Shown here piece by piece: positions 44,322 through 53,360 of a stretch of 64,000 bases of DNA. This stretch comes from Catenulispora sp. GP43. GTDB lineage: Bacteria; Actinomycetota; Actinomycetes; Streptomycetales; Catenulisporaceae. The translations under genes and the position numbers were made by a program. How positions within the stretch are numbered: position 1 is the stretch's first letter; each line of letters opens with the position of its first letter. The notes under the pieces are model-generated. The model had not been told where the DNA came from. It saw only the letters and a program-made list of their open reading frames with translations, and did not search any database. The stretch lies in contig NZ_JBGCCT010000045.1 in the NCBI RefSeq assembly GCF_041260665.1, positions 17,331-81,330 on the forward strand, read 5' to 3'.

Positions 44322-45235
44322 GCCTCGTGATGCCCCCGGTTTCCTGGCTCGTAGCCGGTGCAGCGATCGGCGGCGGTATCGCGCTGCTGGTGCGCGAGCT
44401 GCTGCCCGCTCCGCCTCAGCTTGGCGCCGCTCTGGAGCGGCTGCGTACGACGGAACAGCCGGCTGCCGAGATCCGCGGGCGTGCCTGGACGAACCGTCAC
44501 GTCCTGGAGGAGTCGCTGGGATCCTGGCTGGTCCGGCACGTCGCGACAATCCCCGGGGTCGGTATCCCGCGCAAAGACCTGAAACTGATCGGCGAGAGCG
44601 TCGAGCGTTTCCTGGTCACCAAGGTCGGCCTGGTCTTGCTTGGTCTGGCCGTGCCGCCCTACCTGGCGCTCGTCGCGACGGTCCTGGGCTCCAGCCTGCC
44701 CGTCGTCATCCCCGCCGTCGCCGGCATCGCGATCGCGGTCGTCATGTGGTTCCTGCCGGACTTCGACGTGAAGAGCAAGGCAGCCCGGGCCCGGCTGGAG
44801 TTCGCATACGCCGCCGAGGCCTATCTGGACCTGGTGGCGCTCAAGCGGATCGGTGACTCCGGCACCGCGGAGTCGCTCGAACAAGCAGCTCGCGTGGGCT
44901 CCGGATGGGCGTTCGTCCTGCTTCAAGACGCGTTGCTGGAAGCGCGGCTGAACCACGAACCACCCTGGGACGGGCTGCGCCGCCTCGCTGATGAACTGGA
45001 CCTGCCGGATGCGGAAAGCATCGCCGACATCGGCCGCCTCTCCGGTGAGGACGGCGCGCGGATCTACGAGACCTTGCGAGCCCGCGCATTGGCTGTGCGC
45101 ACCCGACTGCTGAACGCGCAGGCCGAGAAGGCCAAGTCCGCCACCAGCCAACTGGACGCGCCGGCGGCACTGCTGCTGGTGGTCATGTTGATCTTGGTCG
45201 GGTATCCGCTGTTCGCTCGGATCCTGGCCTCCTAA
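44318..45235 (+). CDS. tadC: TadC-like inner membrane platform protein
   Basis: 305 residues from GTG 44318 (GTGA overlap with TadB). Helices: SWLVAGAAIGGGIALLVREL, VGLVLLGLAVPPYLALVATV, VVIPAVAGIAIAVVMWFLPD and the C-terminal AALLLVVMLILVGYPLFARI. The T2SSF-type cytoplasmic part includes AYAAEAYLDLVALKRIGDSG. Partner of TadB. Confidence 0.8.
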   Translation: MSLVMPPVSWLVAGAAIGGGIALLVRELLPAPPQLGAALERLRTTEQPAAEIRGRAWTNRHVLEESLGSWLVRHVATIPGVGIPRKDLKLIGESVERFLVTKVGLVLLGLAVPPYLALVATVLGSSLPVVIPAVAGIAIAVVMWFLPDFDVKSKAARARLEFAYAAEAYLDLVALKRIGDSGTAESLEQAARVGSGWAFVLLQDALLEARLNHEPPWDGLRRLADELDLPDAESIADIGRLSGEDGARIYETLRARALAVRTRLLNAQAEKAKSATSQLDAPAALLLVVMLILVGYPLFARILAS

Positions 45236-45284
45236 CGGTGCTTCATCCACGACTTGAACTGGCCCGACCAGAAAGGAAGACCTG

Positions 45285-45518
45285 ATGGATTATCGATTCA
45301 AGGGCGTGCCCGTGCCGTCCGCGCTGGTGCCCTTCGCCGTGTACCTGGAGGATCTGGAGCTCCGGATCCGCAAGGCTGTCGGCGAGGACCGTGGTGAGGG
45401 GGCGGTCAGCGCCGCGATCATCATCGTCGCCGTAGTCGCCATCGCCGGCGCGATTGTCGTCGCGCTCAACGCCCTGAAGGACCGGACCGTGTCGAAGGTC
45501 AACAGCACCAACCCGTGA
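45285..45518 (+). CDS. flp: Flp-type pilin
   Basis: 77 residues, with AAAGGAAG before ATG 45285. The charged leader ends RGEG, then AVSAAIIIVAVVAIAGAIVV forms the hydrophobic N-terminal helix of the mature pilin. The site after Gly in GEDRGEG-AVSAAI is the likely cleavage point for the A24 peptidases. Small size and position after TadC fit the major Flp pilin. Its stop overlaps the TadE start (GTGA). Confidence 0.8.
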   Translation: MDYRFKGVPVPSALVPFAVYLEDLELRIRKAVGEDRGEGAVSAAIIIVAVVAIAGAIVVALNALKDRTVSKVNSTNP

Positions 45519-45970
45519 TGACCATGCGGCGAAGCTTCTTGTCCGACCGGTGGAGCACCAGGCTCTCCCGGTGGCGCGCTGTGGCGTGCCAGGACGAGGG
45601 GAGCGGGCCGATCTCCACGGCGATCGTCTTCCCGGTGATGCTCGGCCTGGTGTTCGTCGGCGTGCAGCTGGCGATGGACTATTGGGTTCACGCTGTGGCC
45701 GTCTCCGCTGCTCGCGAAGGTGCCCACGCCGGCGCCGCCTACGGCAAGACCCCCGAGGACGGTGTGGCTGTCGCACGGACCAAGCTGCAGCAGCTTGCCG
45801 GCAACGGCGTCACTGACATGGCCGTGGATCCCCAAGGAAGCAACGCCACACAGGTGCAGATCAACATCAGTGGCAACGCGGCCAGCCTGTGGCCGTTCGG
45901 GCCGGGGCCGAAGTTCCAGGTGACAGTCACCGTCCCGGTGGAGCGGTTCGTCGCCGGGGGTGCCCCGTGA
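45515..45970 (+). CDS. tadE: TadE-like pseudopilin 1
   Basis: 151 residues from GTG 45515 (GTGA overlap); ATG 45518 or 45524 are alternatives. The leader DEGSGPIS precedes the hydrophobic helix TAIVFPVMLGLVFVGVQLAM. The periplasmic part follows with the TadE-like HAVAVSAAREGAHAGAAYG. A minor pilus component. Confidence 0.8.
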   Translation: MMTMRRSFLSDRWSTRLSRWRAVACQDEGSGPISTAIVFPVMLGLVFVGVQLAMDYWVHAVAVSAAREGAHAGAAYGKTPEDGVAVARTKLQQLAGNGVTDMAVDPQGSNATQVQINISGNAASLWPFGPGPKFQVTVTVPVERFVAGGAP

Positions 45971-46407
45971 GGTGGCTTCGAGGCGACCGTGGCAACGCGG
46001 CGATCGAAGCTGGCATCATCGCTCCGGCTCTGATCGCCTTCCTGTCGCTGGTGTTTCTGGTCGGCCGCCTGGTTCTGGCCCGTGCTGCCGTCGACGAGGC
46101 TGCTCGCGACGCTGCTCGGCAGGCCTCGATCTCCCGGGACGTCGGCACTGCCCGCACCCAGGCCTTGAACACCGGTATGAGCACGCTCATCAACAACAAC
46201 CTGCACTGCAGCAATCTCAGCGTCGATCCTGATCCCGACGGCGACCTGGCCGGGCAGTTTGCCAAGCCTGTGGGGACGCTGGGACAGGTCCACGTGACGG
46301 TGACCTGCGTCGTCTCATACGCGGACCTCGGATATCCGTGGCTTCCGGGCAGCAAGACCATCAAGTCTGAGTTCTGGTCCGTCATCGACTGGTGGAGGGC
46401 CAGGTGA
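45967..46407 (+). CDS. TadE-like pseudopilin 2
   Basis: 146 residues from GTG 45967 (GTGA overlap). RGDRGNAAIEAGIIAPALIA is the classic TadE start, followed by FLSLVFLVGRLVLARAAVDE and AARDAARQASISRD. Two cysteines (LHCSN, VTCVV). A second minor pseudopilin; cleaved by the A24 peptidases. Confidence 0.8.
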   Translation: MRWLRGDRGNAAIEAGIIAPALIAFLSLVFLVGRLVLARAAVDEAARDAARQASISRDVGTARTQALNTGMSTLINNNLHCSNLSVDPDPDGDLAGQFAKPVGTLGQVHVTVTCVVSYADLGYPWLPGSKTIKSEFWSVIDWWRAR

Positions 46408-46835
46408 AACCGCTGACGAGGCTTCTTGGCAACGACCGCGGCAGTGTCTCCATCTTCGTCGCCATCTGCCTGGTCGCGCTGATGGGCCTGATCGCCCTGG
46501 TCTTCGACGGCGTCGGCAAGATCAACGCGCAAGAGAGGCTGGACGGCATCGCTGCCGAGGCAGCCCGCGCGGGCGCCCAAGGAGTCGATCCCACTCTCGC
46601 GATCCCCGGGACTACGATTAAGGTCGCCCCCGATCGCGCGATCACGTTGGCCGACGACTACCTCCGGCAGTACAAGCTCACCGGTCAGGTCACCGTCAAC
46701 CCGGCCGGCACTGAAATCGACGTCCAGATCAACAGTACGTACACGCCGCTGTTCGCCGGCTCGATCGCGAACCTGGACCTGGGCGTCACCGGACACGGAC
46801 ACGCCGACCTCGTCTATCGGGTGGACAAGCCATGA
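46404..46835 (+). CDS. TadG/TadF-like pilus protein
   Basis: 143 residues from GTG 46404 (GTGA overlap). NDRGSVSIFVAICLVALMGL followed by IALVFDGVGKINAQERLDGI and AAEAARAGAQGVD is the TadG-type N-terminus ('Flp pilus-assembly TadE/G-like'). The usual vWA part of TadG is absent. Its stop overlaps the LysM-BTAD start. Confidence 0.75.
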   Translation: MKPLTRLLGNDRGSVSIFVAICLVALMGLIALVFDGVGKINAQERLDGIAAEAARAGAQGVDPTLAIPGTTIKVAPDRAITLADDYLRQYKLTGQVTVNPAGTEIDVQINSTYTPLFAGSIANLDLGVTGHGHADLVYRVDKP

Positions 46836-49800
46836 AACCAGCACGCCAGTCCTCCCCGCACCGCCGGCTGCGCGATGTCGTCGTCGGTTTGTTCAGTCTG
46901 CTCGTGCTGCTTGCGGCCACCTTCGGGTTGCCGGTGCTGCTGTACGTGGTCACCAAAGGGCTGCTGCCTCACCACACCCCGACCGCCGACGGCGTCCGAG
47001 ACCTGTTCACCAAGAAGGACAACGGTACGACGCTGCTCGCGGCTTTCGCGGTGGTGGCATGGCTGGGCTGGGTTGCGTTCGCGGTCAGCGTTCTGGTCGA
47101 GATCCCGGCACGCCTGTCCGGTCGAGCCGCGATACGGCTGCCTGGCCTGGGCTGGTCCCAGAGGGCCGCGACAGGGCTGCTCTCCGGGATAGCTCTGCTA
47201 CTCGCCGCGGGCCCCAGCGTCGCCACGGCGCAGGCGGCCGTCCCGCACCTTCCGACCGTTGTCGCAACGGCCACCATGTCACAGCAAGCCCATATGGCAC
47301 CTACGCCGCAACAGCCGGCCAGCAGTCACAGCAGCGCTCATGCGACTACGTATGTCGTTCGGCCCGGCGACAGCCTGTGGAAGATCGCGGAGGACCATCT
47401 GGGCAGCGGCGATCAGTATCCAGCGATCGTCGCGTTGAACGCCGGACGGATGATGTCCAACGGCACCATCTTCCACGCCGAGGCCTTCCTGCAGCCGGGC
47501 TGGACATTGCAGGTTCCCGTCCGCTCTGAGCCGGCCCCGGCGCATGGTGGACTGCACGACACTCCCGAGGATCAGCACGTCGTGAAGCCCGGTGAGTCTT
47601 TGTCAGCGATCGCGGGACACGACTATGGCGACTCAACGCAGTGGCCGAGGATTTTCGCTGCGAACGAGGGGGCGGAGCAGAACGGGGGTCACTTCACCAA
47701 CCCGAATCTCATCTTCCCGGGCGAAGATCTGAAGATTCCGCACCTCCCAGTGCCGAACCCCGACACCATCACCGTGGTTCACCAAGCACCTGAGGCTCCC
47801 TCCGGGCTGAGCCACTCAGCGCAGGACGCGACCAATGCCGTAGCAGGGGTTGCGGACGCGCTTCGGGTTCCGGAACGGCCCAGTACGTCGATGGTCCCGT
47901 CTCCGTATTCTGTTACGCCACCGCAGGTGTCTGGGGCTCAGCCTCACCATCCAGCGGCCTCGACAACCGCCGCGCCGGCGTCGGAAACCGAGCGGGACAG
48001 CCTGCTCGTAGCTTTCGGTATCTCGAGTGTTTCCGCCGCGGCGATGCTCGGGCTTCTCGCACATCGTAGGAAGGTTCAGCAGAACCGCCGAGCAGTCGGT
48101 CACCGGATCGCCATGCCGGCGTTTCAGGCCGCGGGTTTGGAACGACAGCTGCGTGCAGGTGCCGATCCAGCCGAGTGGGACTTCCTCGATCGCGTGCTCC
48201 GCACCTTGGCCAAACACTCGGCCGACACCGGCCGCCTCATCCCGGAGGTGGCCGCCGCGATCTTGCGGGAGGGCGGCGTGGAGCTTCGGCTCAGCCATCC
48301 GTGCCCGCCGATCACACCTTTCGTAGCCCTCAGTGACACCACGTGGTGGTGTTCGAAGGACCAGGCGAAGCTGCTTCCGCGCAAGGCGGCTGCCGAACAG
48401 CCGGTCCCGTATCCGGCGCTGGTCATGATGGGGCGGACCGGTGACCGCGAGCCGGTGCTGCTGGACTTGGAGCACTACGGGGTCGTGCAAATCGGCGGTG
48501 ATCAGGAGCAAGCCGCCGGAGTCGTCCGGTCCTTGGGAGTTGAACTTCCCTGGTCGGACTATGTTTCCGTGGCCCCGGCAGGCGTATCGCTGGATCCGGC
48601 GCTGGCCCGCAATCCGGCGCGGAGCGACCCGCCCGAGCAAGTGCTGCCTGCGCTCGAGCAATGGGCGCAAGTGGTGAGCGAAGTATTGCCGGAAGACGCC
48701 GGGACTGGCACCGAGGCGCTTCGGGCGGCCAGGATCGGACAGTCCAATCCCGGCGTGACCGAGCCCCGTGTCCTGTTGGGGGCCGGGGGATGGGTCACTC
48801 CGCAGAACGCCGAGCGGCTGAGCGCCATCGCCCACCAGCAGCCGCGAACCAGCACAGCCGCAGTCATCGCCGTCGACGACAGCGTCGCACCAGTGGGCCA
48901 TCGCCTAACCGTCGACGCGGCCGGCGACGCCCTGCTCCACGATCTGAACATCGCGGTGACCATGCAGCGGGTCGACGAGCAGCAGCATGACCGACTAGCG
49001 AGCATCATGGCGCCCACTCAGCTCCCAAGCGTCATCGAGCCCGAGTGGCAGGTCAGCGTCGACGTGTTCAATCGGACGGCTGCGGCGCAGCCGAATTTCG
49101 GCGAAGTGGTGGTGCGCGAAGCGGAACACGACGAGGTGTGGGTCAGAACCCTGGGGCCTATCGACGTCGCGGGACCCGTGACCGTGGCGGATCCGAAGAC
49201 GGTCGAGGCGGCTGCCTACATCGCACTCCATCCCGGTTCCGGTGTCACCGGGCTCAGCGCCGAGCTCGGAATCAGCCCCCAGGTAGCCGGAACGCGGCTT
49301 GCCCAGATCCGCGATGCCTTCGGCCTGGACCGCGAAGGGCGCGAACTGCTTCTGGTCGCCCCCGACGGCCGTTTCGGTTTCACCGAGCGAGTCGGCTGCG
49401 ACTGGACTGCCTTCGAGGAGCACCGCAAGGCGGGCCGCTTCGCGCAAGCTTTGGCCCTCGTTCGCGGCGAGCCGTTCGCCGATGTGTGGCCTGGCCGCTA
49501 TGCCTGGGCCGAGCCGTACCGACAGGTGATGATCTCTACGATCATCGATGTCGCCCACACCGTCGCACAGGCATGCCGAGACGAGCGCGACTTTGACTCT
49601 GCCAGGCTGGCCGTCAGCCGTGGCCTGCTCGCCGTCCCCTACGCGGAGCTTCTCTACCGCGACCTGATGATGGTCGTGGCCGACGAGGGACGTCCCAACC
49701 GCGACGAGGAACTGGCGGCCCTGTTCGCCACGTTCAACGGTGTCTGCGATGAGCATGAGATCGAGCCCACGCCGGATACAGTTAAGGTGATGCAGCAACT

Positions 49801-49849
49801 CAACGGCCTCGTCCGCAAATCCGCGCCTGGTCTGCGGTCAGTGTCATGA
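46832..49849 (+). CDS. LysM-BTAD membrane protein of the Tad locus
   Basis: 1005 residues from ATG 46832. Three N-terminal hydrophobic segments (e.g. LFSLLVLLAATFGLPVLLYV). LysM 1 is near residues 173-225 (YVVRPGDSLWKIAEDHLGSG) and LysM 2 near 248-300 (HVVKPGESLSAIAGHDYGDS). A fourth membrane segment is near 390-410 (LLVAFGISSVSAAAMLGLLA). A large cytoplasmic part ends in a winged-helix/BTAD module (GVTGLSAELGISPQVAGTRL and HRKAGRFAQALALVRGEPF). LysM domains outside would bind peptidoglycan, and the BTAD domain inside resembles the transcriptional activator module of SARP proteins. It may sense wall or pilus state. Known combination in Streptomyces Tad loci; mechanism not established. Confidence 0.85.
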   Translation: MKPARQSSPHRRLRDVVVGLFSLLVLLAATFGLPVLLYVVTKGLLPHHTPTADGVRDLFTKKDNGTTLLAAFAVVAWLGWVAFAVSVLVEIPARLSGRAAIRLPGLGWSQRAATGLLSGIALLLAAGPSVATAQAAVPHLPTVVATATMSQQAHMAPTPQQPASSHSSAHATTYVVRPGDSLWKIAEDHLGSGDQYPAIVALNAGRMMSNGTIFHAEAFLQPGWTLQVPVRSEPAPAHGGLHDTPEDQHVVKPGESLSAIAGHDYGDSTQWPRIFAANEGAEQNGGHFTNPNLIFPGEDLKIPHLPVPNPDTITVVHQAPEAPSGLSHSAQDATNAVAGVADALRVPERPSTSMVPSPYSVTPPQVSGAQPHHPAASTTAAPASETERDSLLVAFGISSVSAAAMLGLLAHRRKVQQNRRAVGHRIAMPAFQAAGLERQLRAGADPAEWDFLDRVLRTLAKHSADTGRLIPEVAAAILREGGVELRLSHPCPPITPFVALSDTTWWCSKDQAKLLPRKAAAEQPVPYPALVMMGRTGDREPVLLDLEHYGVVQIGGDQEQAAGVVRSLGVELPWSDYVSVAPAGVSLDPALARNPARSDPPEQVLPALEQWAQVVSEVLPEDAGTGTEALRAARIGQSNPGVTEPRVLLGAGGWVTPQNAERLSAIAHQQPRTSTAAVIAVDDSVAPVGHRLTVDAAGDALLHDLNIAVTMQRVDEQQHDRLASIMAPTQLPSVIEPEWQVSVDVFNRTAAAQPNFGEVVVREAEHDEVWVRTLGPIDVAGPVTVADPKTVEAAAYIALHPGSGVTGLSAELGISPQVAGTRLAQIRDAFGLDREGRELLLVAPDGRFGFTERVGCDWTAFEEHRKAGRFAQALALVRGEPFADVWPGRYAWAEPYRQVMISTIIDVAHTVAQACRDERDFDSARLAVSRGLLAVPYAELLYRDLMMVVADEGRPNRDEELAALFATFNGVCDEHEIEPTPDTVKVMQQLNGLVRKSAPGLRSVS

Positions 49850-50454
49850 CCGCCATTGACTACTCGCCTGGGGCGCCTGTCGACTCCGAGGAAAGACCTA
49901 CAGGCAGCGAACTGGTCGTCGCGGTTCTCACACAGCGCTGGCGTTGGCTTCTCGCCGCAGAACTCGTGTTCACCGCGGGCTTGGTACTGCGCGGAGCGCC
50001 CGTCGAGCTGTGGCCGGCGCTGGCCTACGTCAATGCAGCGTGCATGACGCTGGCCGCGGTAGACCTGCGGCATCACAGGCTCCCCGACGTGCTCACGCTC
50101 GGGTCCTACCCGGTGGCTGCTGTTCTGTTGCTCATCCCCGCGATCGCCGATGATCAATTCCAGGCATGGATCCGAGCCTGCGTCGCTTGCTTGGCCGCGG
50201 TGCTCATACTCGCCGTCCTGGGCGGCGTGCTCGGCTATGGGGGCGGGGACGCGAAGCTGGCAGGGCTGCTCGCGATGCCCTTGGCCTGGCAGAGCTGGGG
50301 AGTGTGTCTGACCGGGCTTTGGACCGGCGTTCTGATGGCCAGCCTGTCCGGTGTGGCGCTGTTCATGACGCGGAGGATCAGCCGCCGTGACCGCTTCGCT
50401 GCCGGTCCAGGGTTGATGGCCGGGGCCTACCTGGTGCTTCTTATGGCCCTGTAA
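49846..50454 (+). CDS. A24 prepilin peptidase (TadV/CpaA-like), second copy
   Basis: 202 residues from ATG 49846 (ATGA overlap with LysM-BTAD). Catalytic Asp boxes are LAAVDLRHHRLPD and GYGGGDAKLAG. Same length and layout as the copy at 37958 but clearly diverged, so not a recent duplicate. Two peptidases may divide the Flp and TadE substrates. Confidence 0.85.
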   Translation: MTAIDYSPGAPVDSEERPTGSELVVAVLTQRWRWLLAAELVFTAGLVLRGAPVELWPALAYVNAACMTLAAVDLRHHRLPDVLTLGSYPVAAVLLLIPAIADDQFQAWIRACVACLAAVLILAVLGGVLGYGGGDAKLAGLLAMPLAWQSWGVCLTGLWTGVLMASLSGVALFMTRRISRRDRFAAGPGLMAGAYLVLLMAL

Positions 50455-50513
50455 GCCACGTCAGTGCTAGTTGGGTTCGGTGGTGACCTGGCGGGCGGGC
50501 TCAGAAGAGGCCG

Positions 50514-50681
50514 GTGGCGAAGGTCGCGGAGGTGACGTTCACCAACTCGGACAGGGTCCGCGACGTGATCCGTAGCTTCAATGCCGACGGGTTCGACTCG
50601 CTGCACGGCAACTCCCGGACCGACTCGACCAAGCCTCGCAGATCCCGCCCCTCACGGCCGCCGCGACACCACCCCGAGTAG
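50514..50681 (+). pseudogene. IS630-type transposase N-terminal remnant
   Basis: A 55-codon frame reads SDRVRDVIRSFNADGFDSLH, matching the HTH region of IS630 transposases (compare TVRDVIHAFNEIGLRCLD in the intact copy at 56485). Everything beyond it is missing. Confidence 0.55.
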
Positions 50682-50742
50682 CATCCGCGCCAGCGAAGTC
50701 ACTAGTTCCGCGCCGCACGACCGCTCCGCTCCACACGCTGAA

Positions 50743-50769
50743 GCCCCCGGAACGATATATGCCGGGGGC
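50743..50769 (-). terminator. hairpin after the anti-sigma gene
   Basis: GCCCCCGG and CCGGGGGC form a perfect 8-bp stem with an 11-base AT-rich loop, about 30 bases downstream (minus strand) of the stop at 50801. Confidence 0.65.
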
Positions 50770-50800
50770 GGATACAGCCAATACAAACCAGATGCTGATG

Positions 50801-52135
50801 TCAGGGCGCGTTGAAGTACAACGTGCCCACGACCTTGCCATCGGAGTCCTGGCAGATCACGGTCGCCAGCTTCCAATCCGGCTTGGCGGTGTCCGGCTTC
50901 ACCAACACGAAGTACGGAATGTCGCCGTGGACGGTGAAAGCCTTGCCGGTGAGCTTTGTCGGCTGGTCGTCGAATGTGGCCTCGACGCTGACCGTTCCGG
51001 CTGGCACCGTGCTGGTCAAAACCGTCCCGATGGGCAGCTGCGGGGCGTGGCCGTGGGTGCCGTCCGTCGGGTAGAGGCGGTCGCTGTGCCAGGGAGCTGC
51101 TTTGTTGGTCGGCGGCTGGTTGTGGATCAGGCTGCCGTCCATCTTGCAGGTGACGTCGGCATTGCCGGTCAGCGGGCTGCCGTCGACGGTGAACGCCCAG
51201 TAGTCGCAGTTGTCGTTGACCTTGCTGCGGAAGATCGATCCACTGTACTCACTGAGGATGGCGAAGTGCAGGGCCCAAGCGTGATCGTCGACCTTCCCCG
51301 AGGCGACAACCCTGTCGTTGATCTTCGCCAGCGGCCCGTACGGATCCTTTTCCGGATGATCGGCGAAGTCCCTGAGGAACGCCGCGAACCGGGGGTCCTG
51401 GAGCGTCGTGCTCAAGCCGGCCGGAGTCAGCCCACTGTCATTGGAGGTCGTGCCGGCGCGCACCGTCAGGTTGGCCGCCACACCGACATGGGTGGCGTCC
51501 TTCTGGCTGTACGTGATGTCCGACTGGAGGACGGTCAGCGGCTTGCCGCCTGAACCGTACAGATCGCCGGGAACCCAATGGCCCGGGCCCGCGAGTTTGT
51601 ACGCGCCGACCAGTCCTCCGTTCGCGACCGGTTTCGACGTACAATCCGACATCTTCGTCTTCCAGGGCGCCGACATCCCGCAATAGCCGGAGTCTGGACC
51701 CGTTGTGGCAAAAGCCCCAGTCCGCAGACTCAGCGCCGCGTCCAGCACATGTCCGCGGTACGTGATCCGCAGCGGGAAAACGTCAAACCGGTAGTGTCGC
51801 GCATTCGGGTCCGTGCCGCTGTACATCGCAGCACTGACCTTCGCCTCCGGAAGTATCTGCCCCAGCACTTGTCCCAGCTGGTCGGTGAAGGTGTTCGTTA
51901 CCGTCGGCGGCCCCGCGGGCTCCGCCGCCGACCCTCCCGAGGTCTGTGTCCACGCCACCGCCGCCACGGCCGTGGCCGCCATCGCCAGTGCCCCCGCCCG
52001 CTCCACCCGCCGCCGCACTCGCCGTCGCAGCCCTGCCCGCAGGATCTCCTGCCCAGGCAGCGGTGGCGCCGAGGCATCGGCGGCCATGCTCTGCACCGCG
52101 TCGCGGACATCGTGTTCGGTCGTGATCTTCTTCAC
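50801..52135 (-). CDS. putative membrane anti-sigma factor
   Basis: 444 residues starting GTG at 52135, overlapping the sigma gene stop (GTGA). The short cytoplasmic N-terminus (KKITTEHDVRDAVQSMAADA) is followed by a membrane helix (RAGALAMAATAVAAVAWTQT) and a large outside domain with four or so cysteines (SGYCGMSA, SDCTSKP, DNCDYW, VTCKMD). No zinc-binding ZAS motif. Position directly behind an ECF sigma gene is the evidence for anti-sigma function. Confidence 0.65.
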   Translation of the reverse strand: MKKITTEHDVRDAVQSMAADASAPPLPGQEILRAGLRRRVRRRVERAGALAMAATAVAAVAWTQTSGGSAAEPAGPPTVTNTFTDQLGQVLGQILPEAKVSAAMYSGTDPNARHYRFDVFPLRITYRGHVLDAALSLRTGAFATTGPDSGYCGMSAPWKTKMSDCTSKPVANGGLVGAYKLAGPGHWVPGDLYGSGGKPLTVLQSDITYSQKDATHVGVAANLTVRAGTTSNDSGLTPAGLSTTLQDPRFAAFLRDFADHPEKDPYGPLAKINDRVVASGKVDDHAWALHFAILSEYSGSIFRSKVNDNCDYWAFTVDGSPLTGNADVTCKMDGSLIHNQPPTNKAAPWHSDRLYPTDGTHGHAPQLPIGTVLTSTVPAGTVSVEATFDDQPTKLTGKAFTVHGDIPYFVLVKPDTAKPDWKLATVICQDSDGKVVGTLYFNAP

Positions 52136-52749
52136 TGGGCCACCTGCTCTCGGTGTTCGAGGACGTCGATGCGCTCGCCGTTCTTGGGGGGCTCGACGGG
52201 CTCAGCGCCCTCGGTCGCGGACCCGGGGCGAATGCCGCGGCCACTCGCTTCCGGCATCTCAACCCGACCGGCCCGAAGCCTCGCCAGTGCCTTCGAGCTC
52301 TGGCTCTTCACCGTCCCGACGCTGCACCCCAGCGCCGCCGCGGTCTGCGCCTCCGTCAAGTCCTCCAGATACCGCAGCACGATCACCGCCCGCTGGCGCG
52401 GCGTCAGCTGCGCGAGCGCCTGGGCGACCTCGTCGCGGTCGTGCAGGGACTCATTCGCCGCTGCGGCGGCGGCGCTGCGGCGTTCGGGCACCGCAGACGT
52501 CAGCACCTCCCGCACGCGTCGGCGGCGGCGGGATGTGCGGTAGACATTGATCAGGATCTTGTGAACGTAGACCGTGACGTCGTCCGAATTCCGGATCCGT
52601 GGCCAGACGCTGTAGGCGTTGGTCAGTGCGGTCTGGGCGATGTCCTCGGCGTCCTGCCGGTTCCCGGTGAGGACGTAGGCGGCGCGGACCAGCGGGTGCC
52701 AGCGCGCCGCCATGAAATGCTCGAAATCTGTCTTGTCTTTCTCATGCAT
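52132..52749 (-). CDS. ECF sigma factor (SigE-like)
   Basis: 205 residues from the start at 52749, with GGGAGG 7 bases upstream. Region 2: RWHPLVRAAYVLTGNRQDAE and DIAQTALTNAYSVWPRI. Region 4: LTPRQRAVIVLRYLEDLTEA, QTAAALGCSVGTVKSQSSKA. A Glu/Pro-rich C-terminal tail of about 40 residues follows. It directs RNA polymerase to its own promoters and is controlled by the coupled membrane protein. It is divergent from the WxG/effector operon at 53058, a plausible target. Confidence 0.85.
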   Translation of the reverse strand: MHEKDKTDFEHFMAARWHPLVRAAYVLTGNRQDAEDIAQTALTNAYSVWPRIRNSDDVTVYVHKILINVYRTSRRRRRVREVLTSAVPERRSAAAAAANESLHDRDEVAQALAQLTPRQRAVIVLRYLEDLTEAQTAAALGCSVGTVKSQSSKALARLRAGRVEMPEASGRGIRPGSATEGAEPVEPPKNGERIDVLEHREQVAQ

Positions 52750-52967
52750 GGGCAACCTCCCGCTGTACACAGTCCCTCGGGGTGGGGAAGGTTGCCGTCG
52801 CCCCGCCACGCTAGACGACACGCCGTCAGCGTGCGGAAGGACCGCGCTGCGGACTGACTGCTTGGCCCTGACGATCGCTGCCCGGCCTGACGACCACCGC
52901 CCCGATCCGCGCTGGCGCGTGTGCCTGCTGATGCGTAGTCCGACGTTCACTGATCGTGTTTTCGGCG

Positions 52968-52997
52968 TTGCCAGCTCGTCGGGTCCTCAACTAGGTT
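52968..52997 (+). promoter_or_regulatory. candidate promoter of the WxG/effector operon
   Basis: TTGCCA at 52968, an 18-base spacer and TAGGTT at 52992, about 60 bases before GTG 53058. It lies in the 308-base divergent region (52750-53057), which otherwise shows no gene. Confidence 0.5.
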
Positions 52998-53057
52998 AGG
53001 CGGCGCTGCCTGACGGGGAACGTGAGTTTCGAAGGCTTCTGTGTTTCGGGGGACAAC

Positions 53058-53360
53058 GTGGCAGATCTATATATCGACGGCCAGGCGCTCAGCGACTTCG
53101 CCGGCCAGCTCAGAGGGTTGCTGGCAGACTTCTCGACGCCCATCATGCCCTCCTGGCAGGGGGTTTGCGACGGATCGATGCTGGACGAGCTCACAACTTT
53201 GTCTACCACCGACCACACCTGCGGTGACCGTCTGAACAGCTATCTGGCGGGCTTGGAGAAGTACGTGAATCAAGCCGCGCAGGCTGCCGAGAAGGCGGAC
53301 AGCGACATCGCGCACGCGGCTCCATCGGCGCCGCACGGCCGATTGGCGGCGGCATTTTGA
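53058..53360 (+). CDS. WXG100-type small secreted protein
   Basis: 100 residues from GTG 53058, with CGGGGGACAAC directly upstream; the longer start at 53022 is less likely. Helix-turn-helix layout with the turn at SWQGVCDGS (a W-x-G motif) near residue 33, then LNSYLAGLEKYVNQAAQAAE. Length and layout match WXG100 proteins exported by T7SS. Its stop overlaps the effector-like gene (TTGA). Probably a secretion partner. Confidence 0.7.
   Translation: MADLYIDGQALSDFAGQLRGLLADFSTPIMPSWQGVCDGSMLDELTTLSTTDHTCGDRLNSYLAGLEKYVNQAAQAAEKADSDIAHAAPSAPHGRLAAAF

Noticed and set aside
43478..45250. 590-codon minus-strand frame
   Set aside because: Antisense to tadB and tadC, which are coupled and clearly coding.
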